A stretch of 64,000 nucleotides of DNA, taken from Pandoraea cepalis (GTDB taxonomy: Bacteria > Pseudomonadota > Gammaproteobacteria > Burkholderiales > Burkholderiaceae). Position numbers and translations under genes: made by a program. This document shows, one piece after another, positions 50,372 to 58,891 of the stretch. The notes under the pieces were generated by a model. That model had not been told where the DNA came from, made no database searches, and saw only the letters and a program-made list of their open reading frames with translations. Numbering within the stretch: the first letter of the stretch is position 1; each line of letters opens with the position of its first letter. Location of the stretch: contig NZ_CABPSL010000020.1 in the NCBI RefSeq assembly GCF_902459665.1, positions 35,359 through 99,358 on the forward strand. Reading direction: 5' to 3'.

Positions 50372-51697
50372 TCAAATGACGCCGTTCTCGCGCAGTGCCT
50401 TGATTCGTTCGGCATCATAACCTAGTTGCCCGAGCACCTCTTCGGTGTGCTCGCCAAGTGCCGGGCCGAGCCATTGCGTCTGCCCCGGCGTTTGCGAAAG
50501 CTTGGGCGTGACGTTCGGCAGATCGATGGGCGTGCCGTCCGGGAACGTGTGACGCTGAATCATCTCGCGCGCGATGAACTGCGGATCCTTGAACATGTCG
50601 GCCACGGTATAGATACGGCTTGCGGGCACGTCGGCCCCTTGCAGCACGGCCAGGGCATCGTCGATCGGACGCGCGCGCGTCCATTGGCCGATGGCGTCGT
50701 CGATTTCCTGCGTGCGCGGCACGCGGCCGTCGTTGTGCGCAAGGGCGGGATCGTCCGCCAGATCGGGCCGGCCGATGGCGTGCATCAGCCGCTTGAAGAT
50801 CGGATCGCTGTTGCCGCCCACCACAATCATGCCGTCGGCGCACGGATAGGTGTTCGACGGCACGATCCCCGGCAGCGACGCGCCCGTGCGCTCGCGCACC
50901 ATGCCGGCCACACTGTACTCGGGCACCACGCTCTCCATGAGGTTGAAAACGGCCTCGTAAAGGGCGACGTCGACCACCTGCCCCCGCCCGCCGTTCACAT
51001 TGCGGTGATGCAGCGCCATCATCGCGCCAATCACGCCGTGCAGCGCCGCGATGGAGTCGCCAATGGAAATGCCGATGCGCGGCGGTGGCAGGTCCGGATA
51101 CCCGGTGATATGGCGCAGTCCGCCCATCGACTCGGCAATCGCGCCGAAGCCGGGCCGGTCACGGTACGGCCCGGTCTGCCCGTAGCCCGACAGGCGCACC
51201 ATCACGAGCCCCGGATTGTCGGCCGAGAGTTGCTCGTACCCCAATCCGAATCGCTCGAGCAGCCCGGGACGGAAATTCTCGACCACGATGTCGGCCTGCG
51301 CGGCGAGCCTGCGCACGATCTCCTGCCCCTCGGCAGACTTGAGGTTGATCGTCACCGATTTCTTGTTACGGGCCTGCACGGCCCACCAGAGCGACGTGCC
51401 GCCCGCGTCGGGGTGCAGCTTGCGCCACTTGCGCAACGGATCGCCGTGCTGCGGATCCTCGATCTTGATGACTTCGGCGCCGAACTCCCCCAGCATGCGC
51501 GCGGCAAACGGGCCCGCGATGAGTGTGCCGAGTTCGAGCACCTTCACGCCAGCGAGCGCGCCGCGCGCCGGCAGACCGGCGGCGCCGCCCCCCTGCGACG
51601 AGGTGGCTTCGGAAGACGGGTCGGCGGCAGATGCCGTAGACGCCGGGGCGGAACCTTGCGGCAATACAGATTCGAACGGCTTGGACGACTTGGACAA
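50372..51697 (-). CDS. Family III acyl-CoA transferase (CaiB/BaiF type)
   Basis: A 441-residue CoA-transferase. Conserved elements are VKVLELGTLIAGPFAARMLGEFGA, the catalytic-Asp region NFRPGLLERFGLGYEQL and GYGQTGPYRDRPGFG. The likely start is TTG at 51697, which has GGAG 8 nt upstream; a frame extending to 51958 is not family-like. Ser/Ala-rich N-terminal 45 residues precede the domain. It leads the transporter genes on the same strand, 104 nt upstream, suggesting uptake and CoA activation of an organic acid. Confidence 0.88.
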   Translation of the reverse strand: MSKSSKPFESVLPQGSAPASTASAADPSSEATSSQGGGAAGLPARGALAGVKVLELGTLIAGPFAARMLGEFGAEVIKIEDPQHGDPLRKWRKLHPDAGGTSLWWAVQARNKKSVTINLKSAEGQEIVRRLAAQADIVVENFRPGLLERFGLGYEQLSADNPGLVMVRLSGYGQTGPYRDRPGFGAIAESMGGLRHITGYPDLPPPRIGISIGDSIAALHGVIGAMMALHHRNVNGGRGQVVDVALYEAVFNLMESVVPEYSVAGMVRERTGASLPGIVPSNTYPCADGMIVVGGNSDPIFKRLMHAIGRPDLADDPALAHNDGRVPRTQEIDDAIGQWTRARPIDDALAVLQGADVPASRIYTVADMFKDPQFIAREMIQRHTFPDGTPIDLPNVTPKLSQTPGQTQWLGPALGEHTEEVLGQLGYDAERIKALRENGVI

Positions 51698-51899
51698 CGC
51701 GTGGACTCCTGTGCCTCGTCGACGGGCATCGCCGTCGACGCTGAGACGCCGCCGTCGGCGGCGCCTGTCGCAATGGGTGGCAAACGAAGCTCGTATAGTA
51801 ATTCGACAGTCCGCGATCGGCCAACCATCGCGCAGCGATTCCCGGAAAGTTCCGGGTTGAATGGTCGCAAAATCCGATCGGGCAACCCGGGGCCGCTCG

Positions 51900-52625
51900 T
51901 CAGGTCTCGAACAGATGACGCGCCCCGCGCTGCGCCGCGATGTAGATCGCCTCGCCACGATTGCGGGCGCCGAGCCGCCGATACAGGGCAGACACGTGGG
52001 TCTTGGCGGTTCCCTCGGAGATCACCAGTTGCTGGCAGATCGTTTTGATGGATAAACCGCGCGATAGGAGTGCCAGAATTTCGTACTGCCGCGCGGAGAT
52101 ACCGAGCAGCGCCGACTCGGCCAGTTGCGTCGCCTTGTCGCCGCCCATCGGGAACACCGGCAGACGCGAGAGCGGCAGCGCTTCGCCCAGTGCCTCCTGG
52201 CGCCAAAGCACGAGCAATGCCGAGATAGCCTCGTCGGGAACGAATCGACCGCCCGTGAACGCCAGATCGAAGACCGCACGCGTGCGCGCGACCGAACTCG
52301 GCCATGGCAGACATGCCGCCGCACCAGCCTGCAGCCAGCGAATGATTTCATCGGGAAAACCCGCATCTCCGATAACGAGTACCGGGACGGGCGGCGCACA
52401 GTCGGCGGCGGTCGCACACAGACCATCGATGTCTGGCGTACGGGCCACCGACTCGGCAAGCACGAGCGCGCGACGCGACGGCAACTCGCGCAACCAAAGC
52501 CAGTCCTGCGCCGTCACCTCGTCGACATGACGCAAAACCGGCGGCGTCGCGTTCGCGTCGGTCTGCAGTGCGACCTGCAGGCCGCTCAGCCAACTGGCAG
52601 CCTCACCCACGACCAGCACACGCAT
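51900..52625 (-). CDS. LuxR-family regulator with degenerate receiver domain
   Basis: A 241-residue protein with a receiver-like N-terminal half (about 1-120) and a LuxR helix-turn-helix (about 175-230, ISARQYEILALLSRGLSIKT). The receiver lacks the acidic pocket and phosphoacceptor Asp, and the usual Lys is Trp (ACLPWPSS), so it is probably not phosphorylated. The start at 52625 has GGGGGAAACC. It is divergent from the secreted-protein gene at 53018 at the edge of the amyloid locus, and could regulate it (inference). Confidence 0.85.
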   Translation of the reverse strand: MRVLVVGEAASWLSGLQVALQTDANATPPVLRHVDEVTAQDWLWLRELPSRRALVLAESVARTPDIDGLCATAADCAPPVPVLVIGDAGFPDEIIRWLQAGAAACLPWPSSVARTRAVFDLAFTGGRFVPDEAISALLVLWRQEALGEALPLSRLPVFPMGGDKATQLAESALLGISARQYEILALLSRGLSIKTICQQLVISEGTAKTHVSALYRRLGARNRGEAIYIAAQRGARHLFET

Positions 52626-53017
52626 GGTTTCCCCCGTCGTTCCGGTCAGCCCCCCCGGGCCGCCGCCCCGCTTGTTATCAAGCCCGATGTGCTCATGAGT
52701 TGCCCGCCTGTCGCATGCTCGACACATGCCCAGGCGGCTACGAAAACCGAAGAAACCCTCCAGCCTTCGTCATGAGGCAAACATCAGGCGTCACCTCGCT
52801 TGTAGCGCAATTTACGCACGAAACCCGCATGGCACCGGGTCCCGAACTCACGAACGCCGCTCCATGTTGCCTTCGCGCGACAAACCGCAATCTGCGTAAA
52901 TTATTTACTCAATTTTCTAACATTCCGCTATTACTTTTTTCCCTTCCTTTTCTCGAATCGCGCCATAAAATACAACGTGTGCTGGGAGGACAGTCGTTGG
53001 AGGCCGGGGGGCATACC
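52626..53017. other. AT-rich divergent region at the amyloid locus edge
   Basis: No gene is visible. A markedly AT-rich block (about 52890-52975) stands out against the GC-rich genome and contains TAAAAT at 52966-52971 as a possible -10 for the plus-strand gene. No sigma-54 element is seen on the plus strand. Confidence 0.5.
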
Positions 53018-53458
53018 ATGAACAAGAAGATCAGCGTCAAGATGACGTGCGTTGCTATGGGTTGTCTGGTGGCGGCGTGCGTTGCCGTCTCCGCGCAAGC
53101 CCAGGCGGTCGATATGCGCGGCGTTCCGGTCGCGGTCAGCGACGCCTTGCTCGCCAGCACGCGTGCGGCGAACCTGCAGCACAGCATCGTCGCCAACGTG
53201 CCGGGCATTGCGCCCGTCGCCATTGCTCCGGCCCACACCGTGGCGCAAACGGCGAACAATGTACGCCTCTGGGACGAAGTCGTCCCTCCCGCGCCACTGC
53301 CCAAACCCACGCAGGCATCGATTTCCTTGCCGAATGGGCCGCGCATGATCGCTGCGATTTCGCACGTTTCACCCCCTGCCCTGTCCGCGGGAATGCAGCC
53401 GACCCGTCTGTCCGTCAACGCAGGGGTTGGCGCTATGCCCCCCCGCTCGTCGCGCTAA
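53018..53458 (+). CDS. Small secreted protein, paralogue of the first amyloid-operon gene product
   Basis: A 146-residue protein with a signal peptide (MNKKISVKMTCVAMGCLVAA to AQAQA). The mature part has GVPVAVSDALLASTRAANLQ (about 36-55) and NNVRLWDEVVPPAPLPKPTQ (about 80-99). Both align with GVPLAAARVDDAQLGSQRGR and NGVTLWDELP of the protein at 59406. The VSDxxL element also resembles the FapE-like protein at 55291. Function unknown; likely an accessory of the amyloid system. GGAGG lies upstream of the ATG with wide spacing. Confidence 0.75.
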   Translation: MNKKISVKMTCVAMGCLVAACVAVSAQAQAVDMRGVPVAVSDALLASTRAANLQHSIVANVPGIAPVAIAPAHTVAQTANNVRLWDEVVPPAPLPKPTQASISLPNGPRMIAAISHVSPPALSAGMQPTRLSVNAGVGAMPPRSSR

Positions 53459-53520
53459 CCGAAGGTCGCGACGGGCCGCGCCCGTCGCTATTGCATCCGC
53501 CTTCCCTGACCTTGATTCCA

Positions 53521-53548
53521 TGCGCGTCGTCGGTGCCGGCGACGCGCA
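53521..53548. terminator. Hairpin between converging genes
   Basis: Arms TGCGCGTCG and CGACGCGCA with a 10-nt loop. No T-run, so terminator function is uncertain. Confidence 0.4.
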
Positions 53549-53596
53549 AACCCCGTTCCTGCTGCCTTCTTCCACACCTACGCGATGCCCCCGTCA

Positions 53597-54928
53597 TCAG
53601 AACGTGTACGGGAAGCGCAAACCGATCACGTAGTTCGGCGCGTCCGGCGACATCCCCGCATTGACGTAACCGTTGACCGTCCAGTGCTTGTTGATCGCAT
53701 AGTTGATGCCGAAATTGAGCGACGCCGCGTTCGTCGAGCTGCCCGCCACCGTGGTGTAGGCGCCGCCTGGGCTGGCCGTCTTCGTCGCGCGCGAGATCGC
53801 CGTCGAATACGAGATCGACAGCGCCGTCTTGTCGTTGAGCGCCAATGCCATGCCCGCGCCCACCTGAATGATGTCGCCGAGCTTGACCTTCGCGGGTTGC
53901 GTCGTGCCTTCGACAGCAGAGACGTCGTCGAACGTGCGGGCCACGTTGTAGGTGTACGCCACGTTCGCGAACAAGACGATCGGATCGTAGGTGCGCAGGA
54001 ACGACAGGCCGGCCGTGAACGCCCAGATGCCGTTGCCCGTCGGCAGTCGCGACGGCGTCGTCAGGTTGTTATTGGTCGGATCGGGCGTGCCGAGCTTGAT
54101 GCCAAACGGTGACGTACCGGTCGGCGCGGTCACGCGAAACGAGGCCACGATATCGGGCCAGTTCGCGTTCTCCTTGACGAGTTGGTAGTACAGGGACGCA
54201 TTCACGTCGCCGATGTTCGCCGAATTCTTGCTGATGTCGCTCACCGACGATGCCGCGCCGCCCACCCCACCCGAGATGAAGTCCGAATTGCGGTAGAGAT
54301 ACGGCACGTCGAACGCCACGCTCAACCGGTCATTGATCCCGTAGCGCGTGTTGACGTCGAACGTCCAGACGTTGGCCTTGGTCTCGCCGAGATTCAACTG
54401 ACCGAGAAAGATGGCATCGAGGGCGAGAAAGCCGCTCAGCACGAGTTGACGCCGGTCGTAGTAGCTGTAGCTGATCCCCGTATCGATGGTCAGCTTGTGG
54501 TCGAACAGCGGCGCGTGCTGGGCCTGCACAACCGCCTCTTCGGCCGGCGTGCGCTGCGATTCGCTCGTGCTCTTTTGCATCTGCTGGGTCTCGCCGATCG
54601 GCGTGGCCGATGAGGGCCCCGCCGCGCCGGCGGCGCCGCCGCCCGGCGTGCCCGCCGAACCGGCGGCCGATCCGTCACCGGGCGAGACCTGCGCGATCTG
54701 CGCAGTATCCCAGGCGGTCAGACCGCGTCCGCGTTGCGCCATCTCGATATCCGTGAGGCGCTGCTTGAGAGAAGAAATTTCCCGCTGCTGCCGGTCGACC
54801 ATGTCCATCAACATTTGCAGACGGTCGTCCGGCGATGGGTTCGTATGCTCCTGAGCCTGGGCCGATAGCGTGAAAAGCAGTACCCCCAACGGAATAGCGG
54901 CAACGGGAAAAAAGCGATGAGTGTTCAT
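53597..54928 (-). CDS. FapF-like outer-membrane beta-barrel with N-terminal coiled coil
   Basis: A 443-residue protein: signal peptide (PVAAIPLGVLLFTLSAQAQ), a coiled coil at about 32-62 (RLQMLMDMVDRQQREISSLK), a Gly/Ala/Ser-rich linker at about 75-125, then a beta-barrel of alternating strands (LTIDTGISYSYYDRRQLVLS, RLSVAFDVPYLYRN) ending with the outer-membrane C-terminal Phe in LRFPYTF. Pseudomonas FapF has this same plan, a trimeric porin that secretes amyloid subunits with a coiled-coil plug. It is the last gene of the locus and is separated from the FapE-like gene by 362 nt. The start at 54928 has a GGGGGG run upstream. Confidence 0.82.
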   Translation of the reverse strand: MNTHRFFPVAAIPLGVLLFTLSAQAQEHTNPSPDDRLQMLMDMVDRQQREISSLKQRLTDIEMAQRGRGLTAWDTAQIAQVSPGDGSAAGSAGTPGGGAAGAAGPSSATPIGETQQMQKSTSESQRTPAEEAVVQAQHAPLFDHKLTIDTGISYSYYDRRQLVLSGFLALDAIFLGQLNLGETKANVWTFDVNTRYGINDRLSVAFDVPYLYRNSDFISGGVGGAASSVSDISKNSANIGDVNASLYYQLVKENANWPDIVASFRVTAPTGTSPFGIKLGTPDPTNNNLTTPSRLPTGNGIWAFTAGLSFLRTYDPIVLFANVAYTYNVARTFDDVSAVEGTTQPAKVKLGDIIQVGAGMALALNDKTALSISYSTAISRATKTASPGGAYTTVAGSSTNAASLNFGINYAINKHWTVNGYVNAGMSPDAPNYVIGLRFPYTF

Positions 54929-55290
54929 GATCCCCCCCGGGTAAAGGTGCGGACAGGCGTCCGCGCGCAATCCAACAAACACGTATTGCCAACAACGGTT
55001 GTCCTTGCTGCTCGACTGCGGGGTGATGCGTGCGAAACCCGTTCCGATCTCGGTGGACGTGCAATGCCCGGGCTCTGCCGACATCACCTTCTTGTTCACC
55101 GCAAGCGACCTGCGGCGACGCCCCACTTCTCGTTATCCTGGCGTCCGGCCAAGGGTTGCAACGTTGCCGGACACGGTTGCCGGCGTCACCCTGCGCATCC
55201 AAGGCAGCGCGGCGCCGTCACTTCACTTGCTCTTGCCTTACCCTTCACTTGCGCTTCACGTCGTCGACCTGAGTTGACGATCCTCGACCG
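54929..55290. other. Gap between the FapE-like and FapF-like genes with short direct repeats
   Basis: No gene is seen. CTTCACTTGC occurs at 55221-55230 and 55243-55252, two helical turns apart (GCAAGTGAAG on the transcribed strand). The gap may hold a separate promoter for the porin gene; none is clear. Confidence 0.45.
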
Positions 55291-56052
55291 TCATCGGCGG
55301 ATCGCGGCGATGTTTGCCAACGCGCTCTGAATGCCGGCCTGATGCAGTGCGGCCGACGTAAGCGGATTCGTCTGCAGATTCAGTTGCATCGTGTTCATGA
55401 CCTGCTGGGCGTTACCCGCCACCTGCACGACCTGCATGATCTGGTTCATCGCCGCACCGGCCCCGCCGCCCACGCTCTGGCCGAGATTGCCGTTCGGCGT
55501 ATTCAACGTGATCTGCATGCCGGCCGACGTAATGGCCACGCTGGCGCTCAAATTGCCCACCGTGGTCTGCGAACTGTTCGCGCCCTGCCCGCCGATCGGC
55601 ACCAGCGACGCGATCGTTACCCCGGGACCGAACTGAATGATGGCTTTGTTCAGGGCGTTGTTCGCGTCGCCGGCCACCTGCGTGATCTGGGCGACGCCGT
55701 TGATCAGTACACTCGACGCGCCCGACACTGACTGCGTAAGCGGCCCGGTCGCGTTGACCAGACCGGGGATAATGCCGGTCGCGGCACCGGTCTGCACCTG
55801 GACGCCGCCGCCGTTTTGATTCACACCCAGCACGCCGGTGGCCATCAGGCTCGCACCGGTCGGCATCTGCCATTGCGACTGCATGACGAGCTGAAAGCCC
55901 GTGATCATGTTCTGTTGTGCGTACTTGCCGGTCGCGTGCGCGAGCACTTCATCGCTCACAGGCGTCCAGCTCTCGGGCACCACGCTCGATGCAAATGCCG
56001 GCACGGCACTTGCAAGCAGCGGGATTGCCAGCATCGGGACAAATCGGTTCAT
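55291..56052 (-). CDS. FapE-like secreted amyloid-associated protein
   Basis: A 253-residue protein with signal peptide (MLAIPLLASAVPAFA). After it comes PVSDEVLAHATGKYAQ (31-46) followed by MITGFQLVMQSQW, which recalls the conserved FapE start (VSDxxLxxxRGKY...FGxxMxSxW). The rest is Gly/Asn/Gln/Ser-rich, for example NALNKAIIQFGPG and VVQVAGNAQQVMNTMQLNLQ, similar in composition to the amyloid subunits. It starts 12 nt after the C39 peptidase gene. The FapE assignment rests on motif, composition and gene order. Confidence 0.7.
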   Translation of the reverse strand: MNRFVPMLAIPLLASAVPAFASSVVPESWTPVSDEVLAHATGKYAQQNMITGFQLVMQSQWQMPTGASLMATGVLGVNQNGGGVQVQTGAATGIIPGLVNATGPLTQSVSGASSVLINGVAQITQVAGDANNALNKAIIQFGPGVTIASLVPIGGQGANSSQTTVGNLSASVAITSAGMQITLNTPNGNLGQSVGGGAGAAMNQIMQVVQVAGNAQQVMNTMQLNLQTNPLTSAALHQAGIQSALANIAAIRR

Positions 56053-56064
56053 GATGGTCTGGTC

Positions 56065-56775
56065 TCAAAACAGATCCGCCCGGATGATGCCGAAGTCCAC
56101 CATCGGGGCCGGAGATGTCCCGGTCGCCAAGGCGCTGTCGCGCAACTTGACTGCCAGGGACTCGTTTCCTTTGAGCAGCGGTGAATCCTCCAAAAACGGC
56201 TTGCCGACGACCGCCAACACCAAGCCGTTCCATTGCTTGGCAAAATCGGCCTGCTCGATAATGCGATTGCCCAGCGCCGGATCGGACACGAACACCCGTC
56301 CGTCCTTCGCTGCCTTGATGACTACAAAGTGTTGATAGCCGTTGACGTCGATCAGCGCGATGACCGGGATGCGCAAGTCGTAAAGCGCGTTCACGTCAAC
56401 TTTGAATCCTCGCCCCTCGAGTCCCAGCGTCTCCACGAATTTCTTCATGTCGAGCATCGAGAAGCCATTCTTGATGACCGTTTCCGGGTTGGAGAACGCC
56501 ATCATTCGCTGGATCATTTCCGGCTCGGGTATGTCGATCCCGTAGCCGTATCGCAGCAGCGTTGCCAAGGCTGCGGATCCACAGCTGAAGTCGTATTCCT
56601 GCTGGACCAGATTCACGTAGTGCATCGACTTGAACGAGCGCATCTTCTTGACCGCCGGTACACCAGTCGAAGATTCGAGGTTCACCGATGCATACTGCGC
56701 GTGCCCGGCCACGCTTGCGCACGCCAGAGCGCAAACAGTAGCGATCCTCACTGCGGCACGACGCGCATCATTCAT
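56065..56775 (-). CDS. FapD-like C39-family peptidase
   Basis: A 236-residue periplasmic cysteine peptidase with a signal peptide (AAVRIATVCALACASVAGHAQ). The C39 triad is Cys65 in QEYDFSCGSAALATLL, His149 in VNGYQHFVVIK and Asp165 in VFVSDPALGN. In Pseudomonas, FapD has this fold and is needed for amyloid secretion. The start at 56775 has GAGG 6 nt upstream; it lies directly after an intrinsic terminator downstream of the FapC-like gene, so part of its expression depends on read-through. Confidence 0.88.
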   Translation of the reverse strand: MNDARRAAVRIATVCALACASVAGHAQYASVNLESSTGVPAVKKMRSFKSMHYVNLVQQEYDFSCGSAALATLLRYGYGIDIPEPEMIQRMMAFSNPETVIKNGFSMLDMKKFVETLGLEGRGFKVDVNALYDLRIPVIALIDVNGYQHFVVIKAAKDGRVFVSDPALGNRIIEQADFAKQWNGLVLAVVGKPFLEDSPLLKGNESLAVKLRDSALATGTSPAPMVDFGIIRADLF

Positions 56776-56788
56776 GTCACACCTCATG

Positions 56789-56820
56789 AAAAAACCGGTC
56801 CGGGAATCCCCGGACCGGTT
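56789..56820 (-). terminator. Intrinsic terminator between the FapC-like and FapD-like genes
   Basis: Arms AACCGGTCCGGG and CCCGGACCGGTT with a 4-nt loop form a 12-bp stem, followed on the minus strand by a run of six T. It lies 8 nt past the FapC-like stop. Confidence 0.9.
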
Positions 56821-56827
56821 CGGTACT

Positions 56828-58210
56828 TCACTTGATTGCCGAGACGGCAAGGCTGTTGCTCTGCACGTTGCCGATACCCGAAGCCACGTTCACACCGATG
56901 TTGCCGCTGGCCCACGACAGTGCGCCGTTACCCAGCGAAGCATTGGCGATGAAGTCGCCCGAAGCGTGCATCGAAGCCGACTGGTCGGTTTGCGCCGTCG
57001 AGTTGGCCGCACCGCCCTTGTACCAGCCATAACCGCTTTGCGAGACCGCGGCGGCCAGGCCGTTCTGCTGCACGTTGCCCACACCTGCGGCCACGTTCAC
57101 ACCCACATTCCCCGTCGCACCCGCGAGGGCGTTATCCCCCACGCTGGCGTTGACGAAGAACTGCGAGATGCTGGCCGAACCCCGCGACGACTGGTTCGCG
57201 AACACCTGTGCCGAGGCATATACCGGCTGGGCGTTGAGCGAAGCGATCGCAACGTTGTTGGCCTGCGCGTTGTCGGCACCTGCCGCCACGTTCACACCGA
57301 TGTTGCCGTTGGCGTTGGCCAATGCCCCATTGCCCAGCGTGGCACCCATCGTCTGGAGCTGCGCCGTGTTGATGTGATACGTGATCGCGCCATGCACCCA
57401 CGTGGTCGACTTCATGTACGTGTCGGAGAAGCCCCACAGTGCGCCTGCGGCAATCGATTCGCTATGGACCGAAGCCTGACCTTCGTTGAACAAGCCGTGG
57501 AACCCTGCGTCGAAGCTCTTCTGCGTGTTCAGGAAGCCTGCCGCGAGGAAGCCGGCAGCTTCCTGCGATTGCTGCTGGTAGGCGTATCCGCCCCATGCGG
57601 CGCCTTGGCCTGCACCGAAGTTGCCGAAGAGGTAGCCGCCGTAAACCCCACCTCCACCCGGCAGCCAGAAGTGACCGCCACCGATGGCGCCGAAGCCACC
57701 CGCAATGTTCGAATACTCATACCCACCACCGGCGATGAAACTGCCCGAGCCGGAGTGTGACTGACCCGCGATATACCCGGCACCGGCCTGGAAGGACTGG
57801 CTGGTGTTCAGGTGACCATTGGCCTCGGCATTCACCCACGACGTCGTGTTGTCGAACGACGTCCTGGTCGAGCCAGCGAGCAGGTATGCGCTACCCTGGT
57901 TCGAGACCGTGGTGGTCTTGGAATGCACGCCGTACGTCACGTCGCCCGTCACGTAGCTGCCAAGCAGCGGGCCCGTCAGGTGCACGCCGTGCGCGTCGAC
58001 CATCTGGCTGCTTTGCACGACAGCGTTGCCAGTGTTGTCCACCGTGACGCAGCCGCGAATGCCGACCAGACCGAAAATGCCGACCAGGTTCAGAACGTTG
58101 GTTTCGTTGCCGATGAACGAGAAGCTGTATTGCTGGTGATGAGACGGGTACGCCATGGCGGAACCCGTTGCTACCAGCAGTGCGGCCGCTGCAATTGCTT
58201 TCGTTTTCAT
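56828..58210 (-). CDS. FapC-like three-repeat functional amyloid subunit
   Basis: A 460-residue secreted protein with signal peptide (MKTKAIAAAALLVATGSAMA). Residues about 20-285 are Gly/Ser/Tyr/Phe-rich, including a long glycine-rich stretch near 160-215. The C-terminal third has three imperfect 35-residue repeats at about 292-326, 357-390 and 426-460, with core GNIGVNVAAGxxNxQxNxxA, separated by Gln/Ser-rich linkers. Three repeats with two linkers is the FapC plan. The Pseudomonas C-terminal CxxC is absent and only one Cys is present. The start at 58210 is set by AAGGAG 6 nt upstream. Confidence 0.82.
   Translation of the reverse strand: MKTKAIAAAALLVATGSAMAYPSHHQQYSFSFIGNETNVLNLVGIFGLVGIRGCVTVDNTGNAVVQSSQMVDAHGVHLTGPLLGSYVTGDVTYGVHSKTTTVSNQGSAYLLAGSTRTSFDNTTSWVNAEANGHLNTSQSFQAGAGYIAGQSHSGSGSFIAGGGYEYSNIAGGFGAIGGGHFWLPGGGGVYGGYLFGNFGAGQGAAWGGYAYQQQSQEAAGFLAAGFLNTQKSFDAGFHGLFNEGQASVHSESIAAGALWGFSDTYMKSTTWVHGAITYHINTAQLQTMGATLGNGALANANGNIGVNVAAGADNAQANNVAIASLNAQPVYASAQVFANQSSRGSASISQFFVNASVGDNALAGATGNVGVNVAAGVGNVQQNGLAAAVSQSGYGWYKGGAANSTAQTDQSASMHASGDFIANASLGNGALSWASGNIGVNVASGIGNVQSNSLAVSAIK
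56831..57337 (-). repeat. Three amyloid-type repeats of the FapC-like subunit
   Basis: Protein repeats with shared GNGAL or GDNAL, GN(I/V)GVNVA(A/S)G and N(A/V)Q(A/Q/S)N elements. Strong positional conservation of Asn and Gln fits stacking in a cross-beta core. Confidence 0.85.
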
Positions 58211-58240
58211 GACCATCTCCTTGACGAGAGAGTTACCCAG

Positions 58241-58891
58241 TTAAAAAGATGTGCCCGCCGGGGGACGGAGCACAAAAACATTTGCGGTTACATTGCCTAT
58301 CCCAGCCGACTGGTTCACTTGGACCACACCGTTCGCACCGCGGAAGGCGTCACCGGAAATCGACGCCGTGCGGAACAGATCGTTGAGGTTGTCGTGCCCA
58401 GCCGGGCCACCCTTAGCGATCGCAGCGGATAGTGCCGTATCCGATACGCTCGCCACTCCAGCCGCATCGCCCGTCACAATGACCGTGGCGTTGCGTTGAA
58501 GATTGCCGGCACCGCTCGACTGATTGACTTGCGTCAGCCCCGAGGTGCCCGAAAATGCGTTGCCTTGAATTGCGGCGCTGGCCGCGCCGGTCGTCGTGGT
58601 GACGAGCGCCTGTTGATTCGTGCTCGATGCGCCGACGCTCACTCCGCCGCCATTGGCGATGACCGCGCTGTTGGCCTGGGCGTTGTTCACGCCGGCCGCT
58701 TGATTGACACCAAGGGCCCCGGTCACACCCACCGCCACACCGTTATCGATGGTGGCGTGCGTGCCGGCGAGTTCGCCGTTCACGATCCACACGTCTTGTG
58801 CCGACGACACTCCTGCGACGGCGCTCAGGGCGGTGGCTGCCGCCAGAGCGATGGCGCGATGGGCACGATGCGACAGGCGATGCGCGCTCAT
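58241..58891 (-). CDS. FapB-like amyloid subunit or nucleator
   Basis: A 216-residue secreted protein (signal peptide to about 31, ALAAATALSAVAGVSSAQ). Three imperfect repeats lie at about 49-83, 107-141 and 177-211, with cores ALGVNQAAGVNNAQANSAV, LTQVNQSSGAGNLQRNATV and VVQVNQSAGIGNVTANVFV. They are the same type as in the neighbour at 56828, where VNVA replaces VNQ. In Pseudomonas the minor subunit FapB nucleates FapC fibres. Its ATG overlaps the upstream stop by 4 nt (ATGA). Confidence 0.8.
   Translation of the reverse strand: MSAHRLSHRAHRAIALAAATALSAVAGVSSAQDVWIVNGELAGTHATIDNGVAVGVTGALGVNQAAGVNNAQANSAVIANGGGVSVGASSTNQQALVTTTTGAASAAIQGNAFSGTSGLTQVNQSSGAGNLQRNATVIVTGDAAGVASVSDTALSAAIAKGGPAGHDNLNDLFRTASISGDAFRGANGVVQVNQSAGIGNVTANVFVLRPPAGTSF

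Noticed and set aside
52831..52846. TGGCACCGGGTCCCGA as a plus-strand sigma-54 element for the gene at 53018
   Set aside because: The -12 GC is missing at the required distance.
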